DNA of 64,000 nt, taken from the NCBI RefSeq assembly GCF_001544875.2, contig NZ_FCOA02000011.1:124001-188000 (forward strand). The letters are read 5' to 3'. Each line of letters starts with the position of its first letter. Within the stretch, counting starts at the first letter, position 1. This document shows, piece after piece, positions 1 to 8,436 of this stretch. The position numbers and the translations under genes were made by a program. Origin of the DNA: Caballeronia hypogeia (GTDB lineage: Bacteria > Pseudomonadota > Gammaproteobacteria > Burkholderiales > Burkholderiaceae). The notes below the pieces were generated by a model. The model had not been told where the DNA came from, ran no database searches, and was given only the letters and a program-made list of their open reading frames with translations.

Positions 1-820
1 GCGCCTGCTCGCCAACGATCCCGACGAAGCGCTGGTGCAGGCCGAGACGCTGCTCAAGGAGCGCTCGCTGATCGCGTATTACGACGAAGTCGCGCTAGAA
101 GGGCTGCGCTACGCGCACAACGACGTGCTGCGCGGCGTGGTGACGGCGGACCAGTTGCGACGCATCAACGAGTCGGCGCTGGATATCATCGAAGGACTGG
201 AAGATGCCGACGACACGGCGGTGAGCGTTGCGCCGCGCGAACAGTTGCCCGCGAGCTTCGAATCGCCCGACGACGCGCCGCTCGCGCCAGAAATGCCGCC
301 CGCGCGCTTCGATGCGGTGGCGGAAGGGCACACGGCGTCGGTGCTGTGCATCGCGGGGCGCAGCGAGCTCGACGACCTCGCGGCGACCATCGCCGTGCAA
401 CTGTTCCGCAAGCACGGCCTGCACGCGGACCTGGCGGGCTACGACCGCTTCTCGCGCGGACGCTTCGGCGAAGTGACGCTCACCGGCGTGTCGATCATCT
501 GCGTCGTGTCGTTCGATGCGGCCGAGTCGCCGCCGTATCTGCGCAATCTGCTGCGGCGGCTGCATCAGCGCGCGCCGACGGCGGAGCTGATCGTCGGGCT
601 GGTGTTTCCGGAAAGCCCGCTGCAAGGCGAAGTGCTGGTGCGCACGAGTTCCGCGGCAGTGTCGTTCCGGGAGCTGGTGGACGCGTGCGTGGCCGCCGCG
701 CGCCGTCAGTCCACCGACGGCGTGCCGTGGGCGGGCCTGAACGACACGGATGGCGAGGCCGCGCTGAACGGCCCGGACGGCGCGGCGAGCGCCGACGTGC
801 CTGAACTGCGTAACGCGTGA
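1..820 (+). CDS. AI-2E family transporter, C-terminal part (5' end outside window)
   Basis: The reading frame is open from base 2, so the gene starts upstream of the window. The visible 272 or so residues are soluble. The first part, with a Leu-Lys-Glu-Arg-Ser-Leu and Tyr-Tyr-Asp-Glu-Val-Ala patch, resembles the cytoplasmic tail that follows the membrane domain of long AI-2E/PerM-type permeases in proteobacteria. That family moves small molecules or ions by a poorly known mechanism; substrate cannot be read here. The membrane domain is outside the window, so the assignment rests on this tail alone. The next gene is convergent and begins 18 bases after the stop. Confidence 0.55.
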   Translation, partial: RLLANDPDEALVQAETLLKERSLIAYYDEVALEGLRYAHNDVLRGVVTADQLRRINESALDIIEGLEDADDTAVSVAPREQLPASFESPDDAPLAPEMPPARFDAVAEGHTASVLCIAGRSELDDLAATIAVQLFRKHGLHADLAGYDRFSRGRFGEVTLTGVSIICVVSFDAAESPPYLRNLLRRLHQRAPTAELIVGLVFPESPLQGEVLVRTSSAAVSFRELVDACVAAARRQSTDGVPWAGLNDTDGEAALNGPDGAASADVPELRNA

Positions 821-838
821 GGGGCGTGAGGCCGCGCG

Positions 839-1072
839 TCAGCGGTTGCCGTCGAACAGATCGTTGAGCATGGTGTCGAAGGCGGCTTGCGCGTCTTCGA
901 GCTCCTGGAGCGCGGCGTCGAAGGTTTGCAGCGCCATCTGCGACGGGCGGCCGTCGCCTTCCGGCGGGAACTGCGTCTGCAGCGCGAGAAAGGCGGCCTG
1001 AACCTGGCGCGTCGCGTTGACGATACGTTCCATCGCTCGCGCTTCTTCTGCTCGATTGTTCTCAGCGGTCAT
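839..1072 (-). CDS. small hypothetical protein, 77 aa
   Basis: Start chosen at the ATG ending at 1072, preceded by a good GAGGAG site 8 bases upstream; the frame stays open further upstream but without a ribosome site. The product (MTAENN... to the C-terminal ...FDGNR) is acidic, with Gln/Ala-rich helices and no signal peptide or membrane segment, so a cytosolic helical protein is expected. I do not recognise the family. It lies between the AI-2E-type gene (convergent) and the aer-like receptor (same strand), and could share a transcript only with genes upstream of it on the minus strand. Confidence 0.6.
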   Translation of the reverse strand: MTAENNRAEEARAMERIVNATRQVQAAFLALQTQFPPEGDGRPSQMALQTFDAALQELEDAQAAFDTMLNDLFDGNR

Positions 1073-1156
1073 CGGAAACACTCCTCGTTGGCAATGCTCC
1101 GATAGTACCAAGCGACGCGCCTCTCGCGGTTCCGTCTCGTCGTCCTTTCCGCCCTT

Positions 1157-2716
1157 TCACGCCTTCGCGACGGTGAAGAGGCGCACGGCCTCGTCCAGCA
1201 CCACGGCGCGCTCGGCGAGGCGCTTGGCGGTGGCCGCGGCCTGCTCGACGAGCGCGGCGTTCTGCTGAGTCGAATCGTCGAGATGGGCGACGGCCTGATT
1301 CACCTGCGCGATGCCGTCGGCCTGCTCGCCGCTCGCCTTCGCGACTTCCATGATGATCGTCGAGACGCGGTTCACGGCTTCGTCGATCGCGCGCATCTGG
1401 CTCGTGGTGCGCGTGACGAGGCTCGTGCCTTCCGCGATCTGCGCGACGCTGGTCGCCACCACGCCTTCGATTTCCTTCGCCGAAGCCGCGCAGCGCTGCG
1501 CCAGATTACGCACTTCGGTCGCGACGACCGCGAACGAGCGGCCGGCTTCGCCCGCGCGCGCCGCCTCGACGGCCGCGTTCAGCGCGAGGATGTTGGTCTG
1601 GAAAGCGATGCCGTCGATGACATCGGTGATGTCCGCGATGCGCCGCGACGCCGCCGTGATGCCCGCCATCGTCTGCTCGACCTGGCTGGCGATGCGTCCG
1701 CCGTCGTCGGCCGCGGCCTGCGCTTCCTTGACGAGTTCGAGCGCGCGCACGGTGGCGTCGGCGTTGCCTTGCACCGTGGTGGTGAGCTGATCCATGGTCG
1801 CGGCGGTCTGTTCGAGCGAGGCTGCCTGCATTTCCGTGCGGCGCGACAGGTCGGTGTTGCCGCTGGAGATTTCGTTGGCGGCGTCGAGCATGCCGCCGAT
1901 CTGGCCGCGCACGTCGAACACGATCGCCGCGAGATTCGCCTTCAACTGGCCGAGCGCGCGCTGCACGTCGCCGAGATCGTCGTGGCGGGCGTCGGGCATC
2001 TCGGCGGTCAGATCGCCGGCGACCATGCGCGCGGCGAAGCCGGACATCGTGCGCACGGGGGCATCGACCTGACGCGACAACGCGACCCATGCCGCGACGC
2101 TCGCGGCCGCGCTTGCGCCGAGCGTGCACCAGAACGGCAGCGGCGGCGCGCCGTGCCAGCCGACGAGCGCGGCGATCAGCGAGACGACCGGCACGGCGGC
2201 GAATGCCGTGCCCAGACGCGCGCTCACCGGCAGGTTGGCGAGCGCGGCAAGCCTGCCGGCGATGCCGTCCTTCACGAGCACGCCGCGCACAAGCCGATGC
2301 GACGCCTGGCCGGACTTGATCTGCGCATACAACGTGGTGGCTTCGCGGACTTCGTCGCGCGTCGGCTTCACGCGCACGGAGAGATAGCCCACGACCTTGC
2401 CGTGCTTCATCACCGGCGTGACGTTGGCGCGCACCCAGTAGTGGTCGCCGTTCTTGCGGCGGTTCTTGACGAGCGCGGTCCACGAGCGGCCGGCGCGGAT
2501 CGTCGCCCAGAGATCCGCGAAGGCTTCGCGCGGCATGTCGGGATGACGGATCAGGTTGTGCGGCTGGCCGATCAGCTCGTCGCGCGAGAAGCCGGACACC
2601 GACACGAAAGCCGGATTGCAGTACTGGATGTTGCCGGAGAGATCGGTGGCGGAGACGAGCATCTCCGAGGCGGGAAAGTCGAACTCTTGCTGGGTGACGG
2701 GCTGGTTGGTGCGCAT
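1157..2716 (-). CDS. aer: Aer-like PAS methyl-accepting chemotaxis protein, 519 aa
   Basis: An N-terminal PAS domain (about residues 10-120) carries the Asn-Leu-Ile-Arg-His-Pro-Asp-Met-Pro motif typical of Aer receptors. A hydrophobic hairpin follows (about 175-225), then a HAMP-like linker and a long coiled-coil signalling domain whose hairpin tip reads GIAFQTNILALNAAVEAARA. There is no periplasmic sensor domain, as expected for a receptor that senses redox or energy state through a PAS-bound flavin and signals to CheA/CheW. AAGGA precedes the ATG. The upstream region has a strong GC hairpin (2740-2769) and a sigma-28-like promoter (2786-2813), consistent with flagellar co-regulation. Confidence 0.88.
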   Translation of the reverse strand: MRTNQPVTQQEFDFPASEMLVSATDLSGNIQYCNPAFVSVSGFSRDELIGQPHNLIRHPDMPREAFADLWATIRAGRSWTALVKNRRKNGDHYWVRANVTPVMKHGKVVGYLSVRVKPTRDEVREATTLYAQIKSGQASHRLVRGVLVKDGIAGRLAALANLPVSARLGTAFAAVPVVSLIAALVGWHGAPPLPFWCTLGASAAASVAAWVALSRQVDAPVRTMSGFAARMVAGDLTAEMPDARHDDLGDVQRALGQLKANLAAIVFDVRGQIGGMLDAANEISSGNTDLSRRTEMQAASLEQTAATMDQLTTTVQGNADATVRALELVKEAQAAADDGGRIASQVEQTMAGITAASRRIADITDVIDGIAFQTNILALNAAVEAARAGEAGRSFAVVATEVRNLAQRCAASAKEIEGVVATSVAQIAEGTSLVTRTTSQMRAIDEAVNRVSTIIMEVAKASGEQADGIAQVNQAVAHLDDSTQQNAALVEQAAATAKRLAERAVVLDEAVRLFTVAKA

Positions 2717-2739
2717 GATGTCCTTGTTCTTCTCGATGC

Positions 2740-2769
2740 GCGCGCCGCGCGGATTAAGGCGCGGCGCGC
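2740..2769 (-). promoter_or_regulatory. GC-rich hairpin in the aer leader
   Basis: An 11-base perfect inverted repeat (GCGCGCCGCGC) with an 8-base loop lies 24 bases upstream of the aer start codon and just above its ribosome site. It has no T-tract, so it is not a standard terminator. It may stabilise the leader or restrain translation. The repeat is seen directly; the role is inference. Confidence 0.45.
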
Positions 2770-2785
2770 TTCGGATTACAAGGGC

Positions 2786-2813
2786 ATAACGGCCTTAATC
2801 CCCACGATCTTTA
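2786..2813 (-). promoter_or_regulatory. candidate sigma-28 (FliA) promoter for aer
   Basis: On the minus strand TAAA (2813-2810) is followed after 16 bases by GCCGTTAT (2793-2786). The sigma-28 consensus is TAAA-N15-GCCGATAA, so the spacer is one base long and the -10 matches 6 of 8. It lies about 70 bases upstream of the start. The same TAAAGATC start is seen in the promoter candidate at 15773. Confidence 0.45.
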
Positions 2814-2883
2814 GGGGAATCCGAGCAAAACGCTCAAGTGCGGCGGAATGTCGCCGATGCATGCGCGAGCGTCGCGCGGACGG

Positions 2884-3672
2884 TTACTGCGCGCTCCAGC
2901 CGCCGTCGATCTGCAGCGCGGAGCCGCGCATTTCGCTGGCGGCGTCGGAGCAGAGGAACACGGCCATGTCGCCGATCTGCTGCGCGGTGACGAACTGCGC
3001 GGACGGCTGCTTGTCGCCGAGCAGCTTGGCGCGGGCGGCGTCGGGCGAGAGCGACTCGCGGGCGGCGAGGTCGTCGATCTGCTTTTGCACGAGCGGCGTG
3101 AGCACGAAGCCGGGGCAGATGGCGTTGACGGTCACGCCGGTGCGGGCGTTTTCGAGCGCGGCGACTTTGGTGAGGCCGAGAATGCCGTGCTTGGCGGCGA
3201 CGTAGGCCGACTTGCCCGCCGAGCCGACGAGGCCATGCACCGACGCGATATTGATGACGCGGCCCCAGTTGCGCGCGCGCATTTGCGGCAGCGCGACGCG
3301 CATGGTGTGGAAGGCCGAGCTCAGATTGATGGCGATGATCGCGTCCCAGCGGTCGACGGGAAATTCCTCGATGGTCGCGACGTGCTGGATGCCGGCGTTG
3401 TTGACGAGGATATCGACGGCGCCGAATTTTTCGTTCCCGAAGGCGAGCATCGCTTCGATTTCCTCGGGCTTGGTCATGTCGGCGGGGTGGTGAGCGGCCT
3501 GTGCACCCGTCGATTCGATCTGCTTCAGGGCGGCGGCGGTGTCGCCGAAGCCGTTCAGCACGAGGTTCGCACCGGCGTTGGCGAGCGACGTGGCGATGGC
3601 CAGGCCGATGCCGCTGGTCGAGCCGGTGACCAATGCGGTTTTTCCTGCGAGGGGCTTGTTTTGCTGGGTCAT
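2884..3672 (-). CDS. bdhA: 3-hydroxybutyrate dehydrogenase, 262 aa
   Basis: Short-chain dehydrogenase that oxidises (R)-3-hydroxybutyrate to acetoacetate with NAD+, used in growth on ketone bodies and in PHB turnover. Visible: N-terminal nucleotide site TGSTSGIG near residues 13-20, NNAG near 92, the catalytic Ser (INIASVHG), Tyr-x-x-x-Lys (SAYVAAKHG), and the C-terminal ALQIDGGWSAQ typical of BdhA. Start placed at MTQQNKP (3672), preceded by AAAGGAAAAG; the frame extends upstream but that part is not conserved-looking. It follows the permease gene on the same strand after 174 bases, so the two probably form a hydroxybutyrate uptake and oxidation operon. Confidence 0.9.
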   Translation of the reverse strand: MTQQNKPLAGKTALVTGSTSGIGLAIATSLANAGANLVLNGFGDTAAALKQIESTGAQAAHHPADMTKPEEIEAMLAFGNEKFGAVDILVNNAGIQHVATIEEFPVDRWDAIIAINLSSAFHTMRVALPQMRARNWGRVINIASVHGLVGSAGKSAYVAAKHGILGLTKVAALENARTGVTVNAICPGFVLTPLVQKQIDDLAARESLSPDAARAKLLGDKQPSAQFVTAQQIGDMAVFLCSDAASEMRGSALQIDGGWSAQ

Positions 3673-3846
3673 GTGCGGTTCTTTTCCTTTCAGTTCTTTG
3701 GAGGCGTTCGTGCGGCCCTGGCGATTTCCGTTGTGAGTTTGGATTGCCGTGGCGGCTGGGGATATTAGGGTTGGCTTGGGTTTTCGTGAAATCCCGCGGA
3801 TCAGGATTTCACGACCCATCCACCCGCACCGCGCAAGCGAAAATCC

Positions 3847-5247
3847 TCAAACAATTCCGGTCAGGTAATACACGGCGATCACAAAGAACACGGCGAGGGT
3901 TTTAATCACCGTCACCGCGAAAATATCGCGATAAGACTCCCGATGCGTCAGCCCCGTAACGGCGAGCAGCGTAATGACCGCGCCGTTGTGCGGCAACGTA
4001 TCCATGCCGCCAGAGGCCATCGCCACCACCCGATGCAGCACTTCAAGCGGAATATGCGCCGCCTGCGCCCCCGCGATGAACGTATCCGACATCGCCGCCA
4101 GCGCGATACTCATGCCGCCCGAAGCCGACCCGGTAATCCCCGCGAGCGAGCTGACCGAAATGGCTGCATTGACCAGCGGATTCGGAATGCTCTTCAGCGC
4201 ATCGGAGACGACGAGAAACCCCGGCAATGCCGCGATCACGCCGCCGAAGCCATATTCGGAAGCCGTGTTCATCGCCGCGAGCAAGGCACCCGCTACCGCC
4301 GCGCGCGTGCCTCCCGCAAAGCGCTCCTTCACCCGCGAAAACGCCGTCAGCAACACCAGCACGATGCCGAGCAGCAGCGCGCCTTCCACGGCCCAGATCG
4401 CGACCACGGTCTTCACGGCGGTCGTAACCGGCGCATGCACGCCCGGCAGCACTTCCGGCGGCACCGTATAGCTCGCGCCGTACCACGTCGGAATCCACTT
4501 CGTCAGCGCGAAGTTCGCGACACCGACGAGAATCAGCGGCGCGATCGCCAGCACCGGATTCGGCAGCGACTTCGACTCGACACGTTCCGGCTCGTTCACC
4601 AGCGACGTGCCGTAGCCTTCGCCCTTGGCCATCGCCGAGCGGCGGCGCCATTCGAGGAACGTCAGACCCACGACGATGATGAACAGCGAGCCGATCACGC
4701 CCAGCCACGGCGCGGCCCAGCCGGTGGTCTTGAAGAACGTCGTCGGGATGATGTTCTGGATCTGCGGCGTGCCCGGCAGCGAATCCATCGTGAAGGAAAA
4801 CGCGCCCAGCGCAATTGCGCCCGGCATCAGGCGCTTCGGAATATTGCTCTGGCGATACATCTCCGCCGCGAACGGATACACGGCGAACACGACGACGAAC
4901 AGCGACACGCCGCCATAGGTGAGCAGCGCGCACACCGCGACGATCACCGCATTCACGCGCGACCTGCCGATGTAGCGAATCGCGGCCGCCACGATCGACT
5001 CGGAAAATCCGGACAGCTCGATTACCTTGCCGAACACCGCGCCGAGCAGGAACACAGGGAAATAGAGCTTCACGAAGCCGACCATCTTCTCCATGAAGAT
5101 GCCGGAGAAGACCGGCGCGACGGCGGCCGGATCGGTGAGAAGGACGGCTGCGAGCGCCGCGATCGGCGCAAACAGGATGACGCTGTAGCCGCGATACGCG
5201 GCGAGCATCAGGAACGCCAGGGCGGCGAGCACGATGATGAACGACAT
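3847..5247 (-). CDS. GntP-family permease, probable 3-hydroxybutyrate transporter, 466 aa
   Basis: About 12-14 hydrophobic segments run the full length, with GntP/Ion-transporter features: FSFTMDSLPGTPQIQNIIPT, NTASEYGFGGVIAALPGF and the late ASGGMDTLPHNGAVITLL loop. GntP permeases import gluconate and related acids by proton symport in the inner membrane. The placement upstream of bdhA and divergent from a sigma-54 activator supports 3-hydroxybutyrate as substrate; this part is inference. Start chosen at MSFIIV (5247) with CGGAG 7 bases upstream. A -24/-12 promoter lies 95-110 bases upstream (5342-5357). Confidence 0.85.
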   Translation of the reverse strand: MSFIIVLAALAFLMLAAYRGYSVILFAPIAALAAVLLTDPAAVAPVFSGIFMEKMVGFVKLYFPVFLLGAVFGKVIELSGFSESIVAAAIRYIGRSRVNAVIVAVCALLTYGGVSLFVVVFAVYPFAAEMYRQSNIPKRLMPGAIALGAFSFTMDSLPGTPQIQNIIPTTFFKTTGWAAPWLGVIGSLFIIVVGLTFLEWRRRSAMAKGEGYGTSLVNEPERVESKSLPNPVLAIAPLILVGVANFALTKWIPTWYGASYTVPPEVLPGVHAPVTTAVKTVVAIWAVEGALLLGIVLVLLTAFSRVKERFAGGTRAAVAGALLAAMNTASEYGFGGVIAALPGFLVVSDALKSIPNPLVNAAISVSSLAGITGSASGGMSIALAAMSDTFIAGAQAAHIPLEVLHRVVAMASGGMDTLPHNGAVITLLAVTGLTHRESYRDIFAVTVIKTLAVFFVIAVYYLTGIV

Positions 5248-5341
5248 TGAGTCTCCGGGAGTGGTTTGTTCTTTGGAACGTTGTCCGCGCGCTTCTTTTG
5301 AAAGCGCTGCCGGTGCGAGGGCGCGCACCGCGCGGGCGTTA

Positions 5342-5357
5342 TGCAGTTTTCATGCCA
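5342..5357 (-). promoter_or_regulatory. sigma-54 (-24/-12) promoter of the permease-bdhA operon
   Basis: The minus strand reads TGGCATG-AAAA-CTGCA, against the consensus TGGCAYR-N4-TTGCW: one mismatch, with the invariant GG and GC correctly spaced. It faces the permease gene and leaves a leader of about 80 bases. A weaker candidate with only GG/GC spacing lies at 5397-5412. Confidence 0.75.
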
Positions 5358-5431
5358 ATGCGCGAAACCCAGCCGAAATCAAGCCGCGACGGGCATCGCG
5401 CCAAGCATGCCAGCGAAACGTTTCATTCCGA

Positions 5432-5449
5432 TGTCTCCAAACGGAGACA
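5432..5449. promoter_or_regulatory. activator dyad 1, TGTCTC-N6-GAGACA
   Basis: Perfect dyad TGTCTCCAAACGGAGACA (the symmetry extends to 5431-5450). Its centre is about 85 bases upstream of the -24 box at 5357, the usual distance for a sigma-54 activator site. Probably bound by the C-terminal Fis-type HTH of the divergent regulator. Confidence 0.65.
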
Positions 5450-5511
5450 TACGCGAAGTCCCGAGAACGCTCATCATCCGAAAAAATCAGTGTTGATGCC
5501 GATTGTCGAAC

Positions 5512-5529
5512 TGTCTCCAAATTGAGATA
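5512..5529. promoter_or_regulatory. activator dyad 2, TGTCTC-N6-GAGATA
   Basis: Second copy of the dyad with one changed base in the right half. Its centre is 80 bases from dyad 1 and 20 bases from dyad 3, so all copies fall on the same face of the helix. It lies close upstream of the regulator start (5568), so it could also serve autoregulation. Confidence 0.6.
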
Positions 5530-5531
5530 TT

Positions 5532-5549
5532 CGTCTCGATAAAGAGATA
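5532..5549. promoter_or_regulatory. activator dyad 3, CGTCTC-N6-GAGATA
   Basis: Third, degenerate copy of the same dyad, two helical turns from dyad 2 and 19 bases before the regulator ATG. A further GGAGACA half-site follows at about 5551-5557. Confidence 0.5.
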
Positions 5550-5567
5550 ACGGAGACATGTGCCGAC

Positions 5568-7022
5568 ATGCGCAACGACTGGATCAACGTTCCCGCCGAC
5601 TACAGCGACGTCATGCGCCGCGCGATGGAGTCGCTGTTCAAGACCTTCGAGAACCTCAGCGAAGGCACTTTCATCGTCGATGCGGACGCCCGCGTCGTAT
5701 GGATCAACAAGCGTTATGCGGCGCGCTTCGGCTTCTCGGATCCGCTCGACGCCATCGGCCTCGACTGCGAGGCGGTGATTCCGAACAGCCTGATGCGCGA
5801 AGTCGTCGCGACCGGCAAGCCGATCCTGCTCGACGTGCTCGAAACCGGCCGCGAGCCGCTCGTCGTCACGCGGCTGCCGCTGAAGGACGAGGCAGGTGCC
5901 ACCGTCGGCGCGATCGGTTTCGCGCTCTTCGACGAGATGAAGGCGCTCACGCCGCTCTTCGCGCACTACTCGCGCGTGCAGCAGGAACTCATCGCGACGC
6001 GCCAGTCGCTCGCGCAGGCGCGGCGCGCGAAGTACACGTTTTCGAGCTTCGTCGGCACGAGTCCGGTCAGCCTCGAAGCGAAACGCCAGGCGCGCCGCGC
6101 GGCGCTCGTCGATTCGCCCGTCCTGCTGCTCGGCGAGACCGGCACCGGCAAGGAACTGCTCGCGCACGCGATCCACGGCGCCTCGACGCGCGCGGGCAAG
6201 CCGCTCGTCACCGTGAACGTCGCGGCGATTCCGGACACGCTGCTCGAAGTCGAATTCTTCGGCGCGGCGCCGGGCGCGTACACCGGCGCGGACCGAAAAG
6301 GGCGCGTCGGCAAATTCGAACTCGCCGACGGCGGCACGCTCTTTCTCGACGAAATCGGCGACATGCCGCTGCCGCTCCAGGGCAAGCTCCTGCGCGTGCT
6401 GCAGGACAAGGAGTTCGAGCCGCTCGGCTCGAATCGCATCGTGCGCGCGGATGTGCGGATCATCGCCGCGACCTCGGCGGATCTTCCCGCGCTGGTCGCG
6501 GCGGGACGCTTTCGCGCGGACCTGTTCTATCGGCTGAACGTGCTGACGATCCACGCGCCCCCGCTGCGCGAGCGTCCCGGCGATATCGAGGCGCTCGCCT
6601 ATTCGATCCTCGAAGAGCTTTCGGCCGACGCGCGGCCGGGGCACGTGAGTCACTTCGTGCTGCACAAGGACGCGTTGCGCCTGCTGATGGCGTATTCGTG
6701 GCCCGGCAACGTGCGCGAGTTGCGCAATACGCTCGAACGCGCGTTGATGATGTCGGAGAGCGAGCACATCGACGCCCGCACGCTGAGCGCGTTCATCGAC
6801 GCCGGGCGCGTGGCGCTTGCGACGCACGCGGAAGCAGGCCCGCCGGACGCCGCGAACCCGTCCGGCCTGTCCTACGCCGACGCGATGGCCGATTTCGAGA
6901 GGCGCTTTCTCAGCGATGCGCTGCGCGCGAGCGGCGGGCGCGTGGCCGATGCGGCGGAGAAGATCGGCATCGGCCGGGCGACGCTTTACAAGAAGATCGC
7001 GGCGCTCGGCATTGCTGTCTGA
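5568..7022 (+). CDS. PAS sigma-54-dependent transcriptional activator, 484 aa
   Basis: Domains in order: PAS sensor (about 20-125), AAA+ domain (about 160-395) with Walker A GETGTGKE (189-196), loop 1 motif GAYTGA (236-241; usual form GAFTGA), Walker B GGTLFLDEIGD (about 255-265), the WPGNVRELRN motif, and a C-terminal Fis-type HTH (VADAAEKIGIGRATLYKKI). It drives sigma-54 RNA polymerase open-complex formation. It is transcribed away from the permease-bdhA operon, whose promoter is of the -24/-12 type, and three matching dyads fill the gap, so control of hydroxybutyrate use is very likely. No receiver domain is present; the PAS domain may sense a metabolite directly. Start chosen at MRNDW just after the dyads. 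Confidence 0.9.
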   Translation: MRNDWINVPADYSDVMRRAMESLFKTFENLSEGTFIVDADARVVWINKRYAARFGFSDPLDAIGLDCEAVIPNSLMREVVATGKPILLDVLETGREPLVVTRLPLKDEAGATVGAIGFALFDEMKALTPLFAHYSRVQQELIATRQSLAQARRAKYTFSSFVGTSPVSLEAKRQARRAALVDSPVLLLGETGTGKELLAHAIHGASTRAGKPLVTVNVAAIPDTLLEVEFFGAAPGAYTGADRKGRVGKFELADGGTLFLDEIGDMPLPLQGKLLRVLQDKEFEPLGSNRIVRADVRIIAATSADLPALVAAGRFRADLFYRLNVLTIHAPPLRERPGDIEALAYSILEELSADARPGHVSHFVLHKDALRLLMAYSWPGNVRELRNTLERALMMSESEHIDARTLSAFIDAGRVALATHAEAGPPDAANPSGLSYADAMADFERRFLSDALRASGGRVADAAEKIGIGRATLYKKIAALGIAV

Positions 7023-7113
7023 CGGTTTGTGCGCACAGGCAAAATCGTCGCGAAAGCAAGGCGTGGCATACTCGCGAAATCGAAAATAACGACCAAGAAT
7101 CAAAGGGGTAACG

Positions 7114-7380
7114 ATGAAGCGCGGGATGAAGCTCGGCCAGGCGATCGGTCTTTCACTCATGCTTGCGGGCGGCGCTCTGTCGCTTGCCGGATGCAGCAGC
7201 GCGCCGCCGCTTTTTTCCGCCGATGGTCGCCCCACGCAGCAGATCCAGTGCCCCGCCTACGGCGGCTGGCGCAACTGTACGGACAACGCGAAGGTGCAGT
7301 GCCCGAGCGGCTACGACGTGCTCGATCAGTCGACCGAGAACAATCAGAACACGCTGCTGGTTGCCTGCAAGGCGAACTGA
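7114..7380 (+). CDS. small lipoprotein, 88 aa
   Basis: The start is preceded by AAAGGGG. A lipoprotein signal peptide ends in the lipobox Leu-Ala-Gly-Cys (Cys at residue 27), and Ser-Ser after the Cys fits outer-membrane sorting. The mature part (about 62 residues) has four further Cys (in QCPAYGGWRNCTDN, VQCPSGYDV and LLVACKAN), so two disulfides are likely. No known domain is recognised. It lies downstream of the sigma-54 activator with a 91-base gap and converges on the lipocalin gene. Confidence 0.75.
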   Translation: MKRGMKLGQAIGLSLMLAGGALSLAGCSSAPPLFSADGRPTQQIQCPAYGGWRNCTDNAKVQCPSGYDVLDQSTENNQNTLLVACKAN

Positions 7381-7404
7381 TCGCGTCGTCGCGGTAGCGC
7401 AATA

Positions 7405-7974
7405 TCAGACGTGCTGCGTCTCGCGCAGCATGGTCACGTCATAGCCGAGCGCGCGCGTACGCTCGATCAGGGTGCGGCGCAGTTCCGCCGATGGCTTCGG
7501 CTCGCGCGTAAGTATCCATAGATAGCGGCCGCTCGGTTCGCCGACGATGGACCACGAGTAATCGTCGGCGTGATCGAGGATCCAGTAATCGCCGACATAG
7601 AACGGGCCGAAAAACGACACCTTCAGCTTCGTGCCGTTCGATCCCGGCACGATCTTCGCGCGTCCTTCGGCTGAACGGTACGGACCGTCGAGGCCGCCTT
7701 GCCGGCACGCGTTGATGACTGAAACGAGCCCGTCCTCGCGGCGTGCGTAGTTCGCCGTAACCGCTTCGCAATTGCGCTCGAAGCGGTTCTCGTAGCGCGC
7801 GAATTCGTGCCAGTGACCGAGATAGCGGTCCAGATCGACAGCCTTCGACGGTTCCGGCACCTGGTCGTTGCCGCTCTTGCGCGCGCCGTTCGATGCGCAC
7901 GCGAACAGTGTAGCGATGCCGCCGACGAGAGCCAGCGCCGCGGCGCCGTAAGCCCAGGGTCTTGTGATTTTCAT
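7405..7974 (-). CDS. blc: bacterial lipocalin (Blc-like), 189 aa
   Basis: Lipocalin of the outer membrane or periplasm that binds lysophospholipids or other lipids. Seen: N-terminal hydrophobic segment ending in Phe-Ala-Cys (a loose lipobox), the lipocalin first motif DLDRYLGHWHEFARYENRFERNC, a middle PFYVGDYWILDHADDYSWSIVGEPSGRYLWILTREP stretch (motifs 2 and 3), and a C-terminal helix. Start taken at MKITRPW (7974) rather than 14 residues earlier, because the shorter form puts the signal peptide at the N-terminus. It converges with the small lipoprotein gene. Confidence 0.85.
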   Translation of the reverse strand: MKITRPWAYGAAALALVGGIATLFACASNGARKSGNDQVPEPSKAVDLDRYLGHWHEFARYENRFERNCEAVTANYARREDGLVSVINACRQGGLDGPYRSAEGRAKIVPGSNGTKLKVSFFGPFYVGDYWILDHADDYSWSIVGEPSGRYLWILTREPKPSAELRRTLIERTRALGYDVTMLRETQHV

Positions 7975-8436
7975 GTAGCGCGAGTGCGTGATGCCTGTGA
8001 GTCCGAAACTGAGCAAGCAGCAAGCATCGTTCCGTCCCCGGTCGGCTCCCGAATTTGCTCACCTTTGAGCGTCCGCGATACAACGCGCGAGGCCACGCGC
8101 AATGCGCAAGTGGCTGTGGATGCAGGGATTTCTTCTCAGCTCACCGCCCGGCGACACGCCGTTCGTACCGCTCCCGTATGATCTCACCTCAAACCCGGCG
8201 CCCCTTCTCACCGATGCAGGATCGCATTCCCATCACCGTCGATGGTCCGCGCATCGCGTTCAGCAGCGCGTCATATCGGCCGATAACGAATGCTTTACGG
8301 AACAAAGGCTTGCATCATCCCGTTCATGACGTGGCTAAAGTCCCGAAGCTGCTTGGCGATCCCGACGATTCACTCAAAAGTGAGCCGCATACGCAGGGAC
8401 CCGCTCACCATCGCGCCGATCCCGAATCGTCTCACC
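7975..8436. other. long intergenic region without a supported gene
   Basis: 462 bases between the lipocalin and the AEC transporter genes, which diverge. Frames open here have no ribosome sites and no recognisable domain. It must carry the promoters of both flanking genes, but I cannot point to clear -35/-10 pairs. Confidence 0.4.

Noticed and set aside
1283..3205. 640-codon open frame on the plus strand over aer and bdhA
   Set aside because: Antisense to two well-supported genes; Arg/His/Asp-rich translation typical of GC-rich shadow frames, no domain.
5397..5412. Second possible -24/-12 promoter on the minus strand
   Set aside because: GG and GC spacing is right but the -12 element has two mismatches; the site at 5342-5357 is much better.
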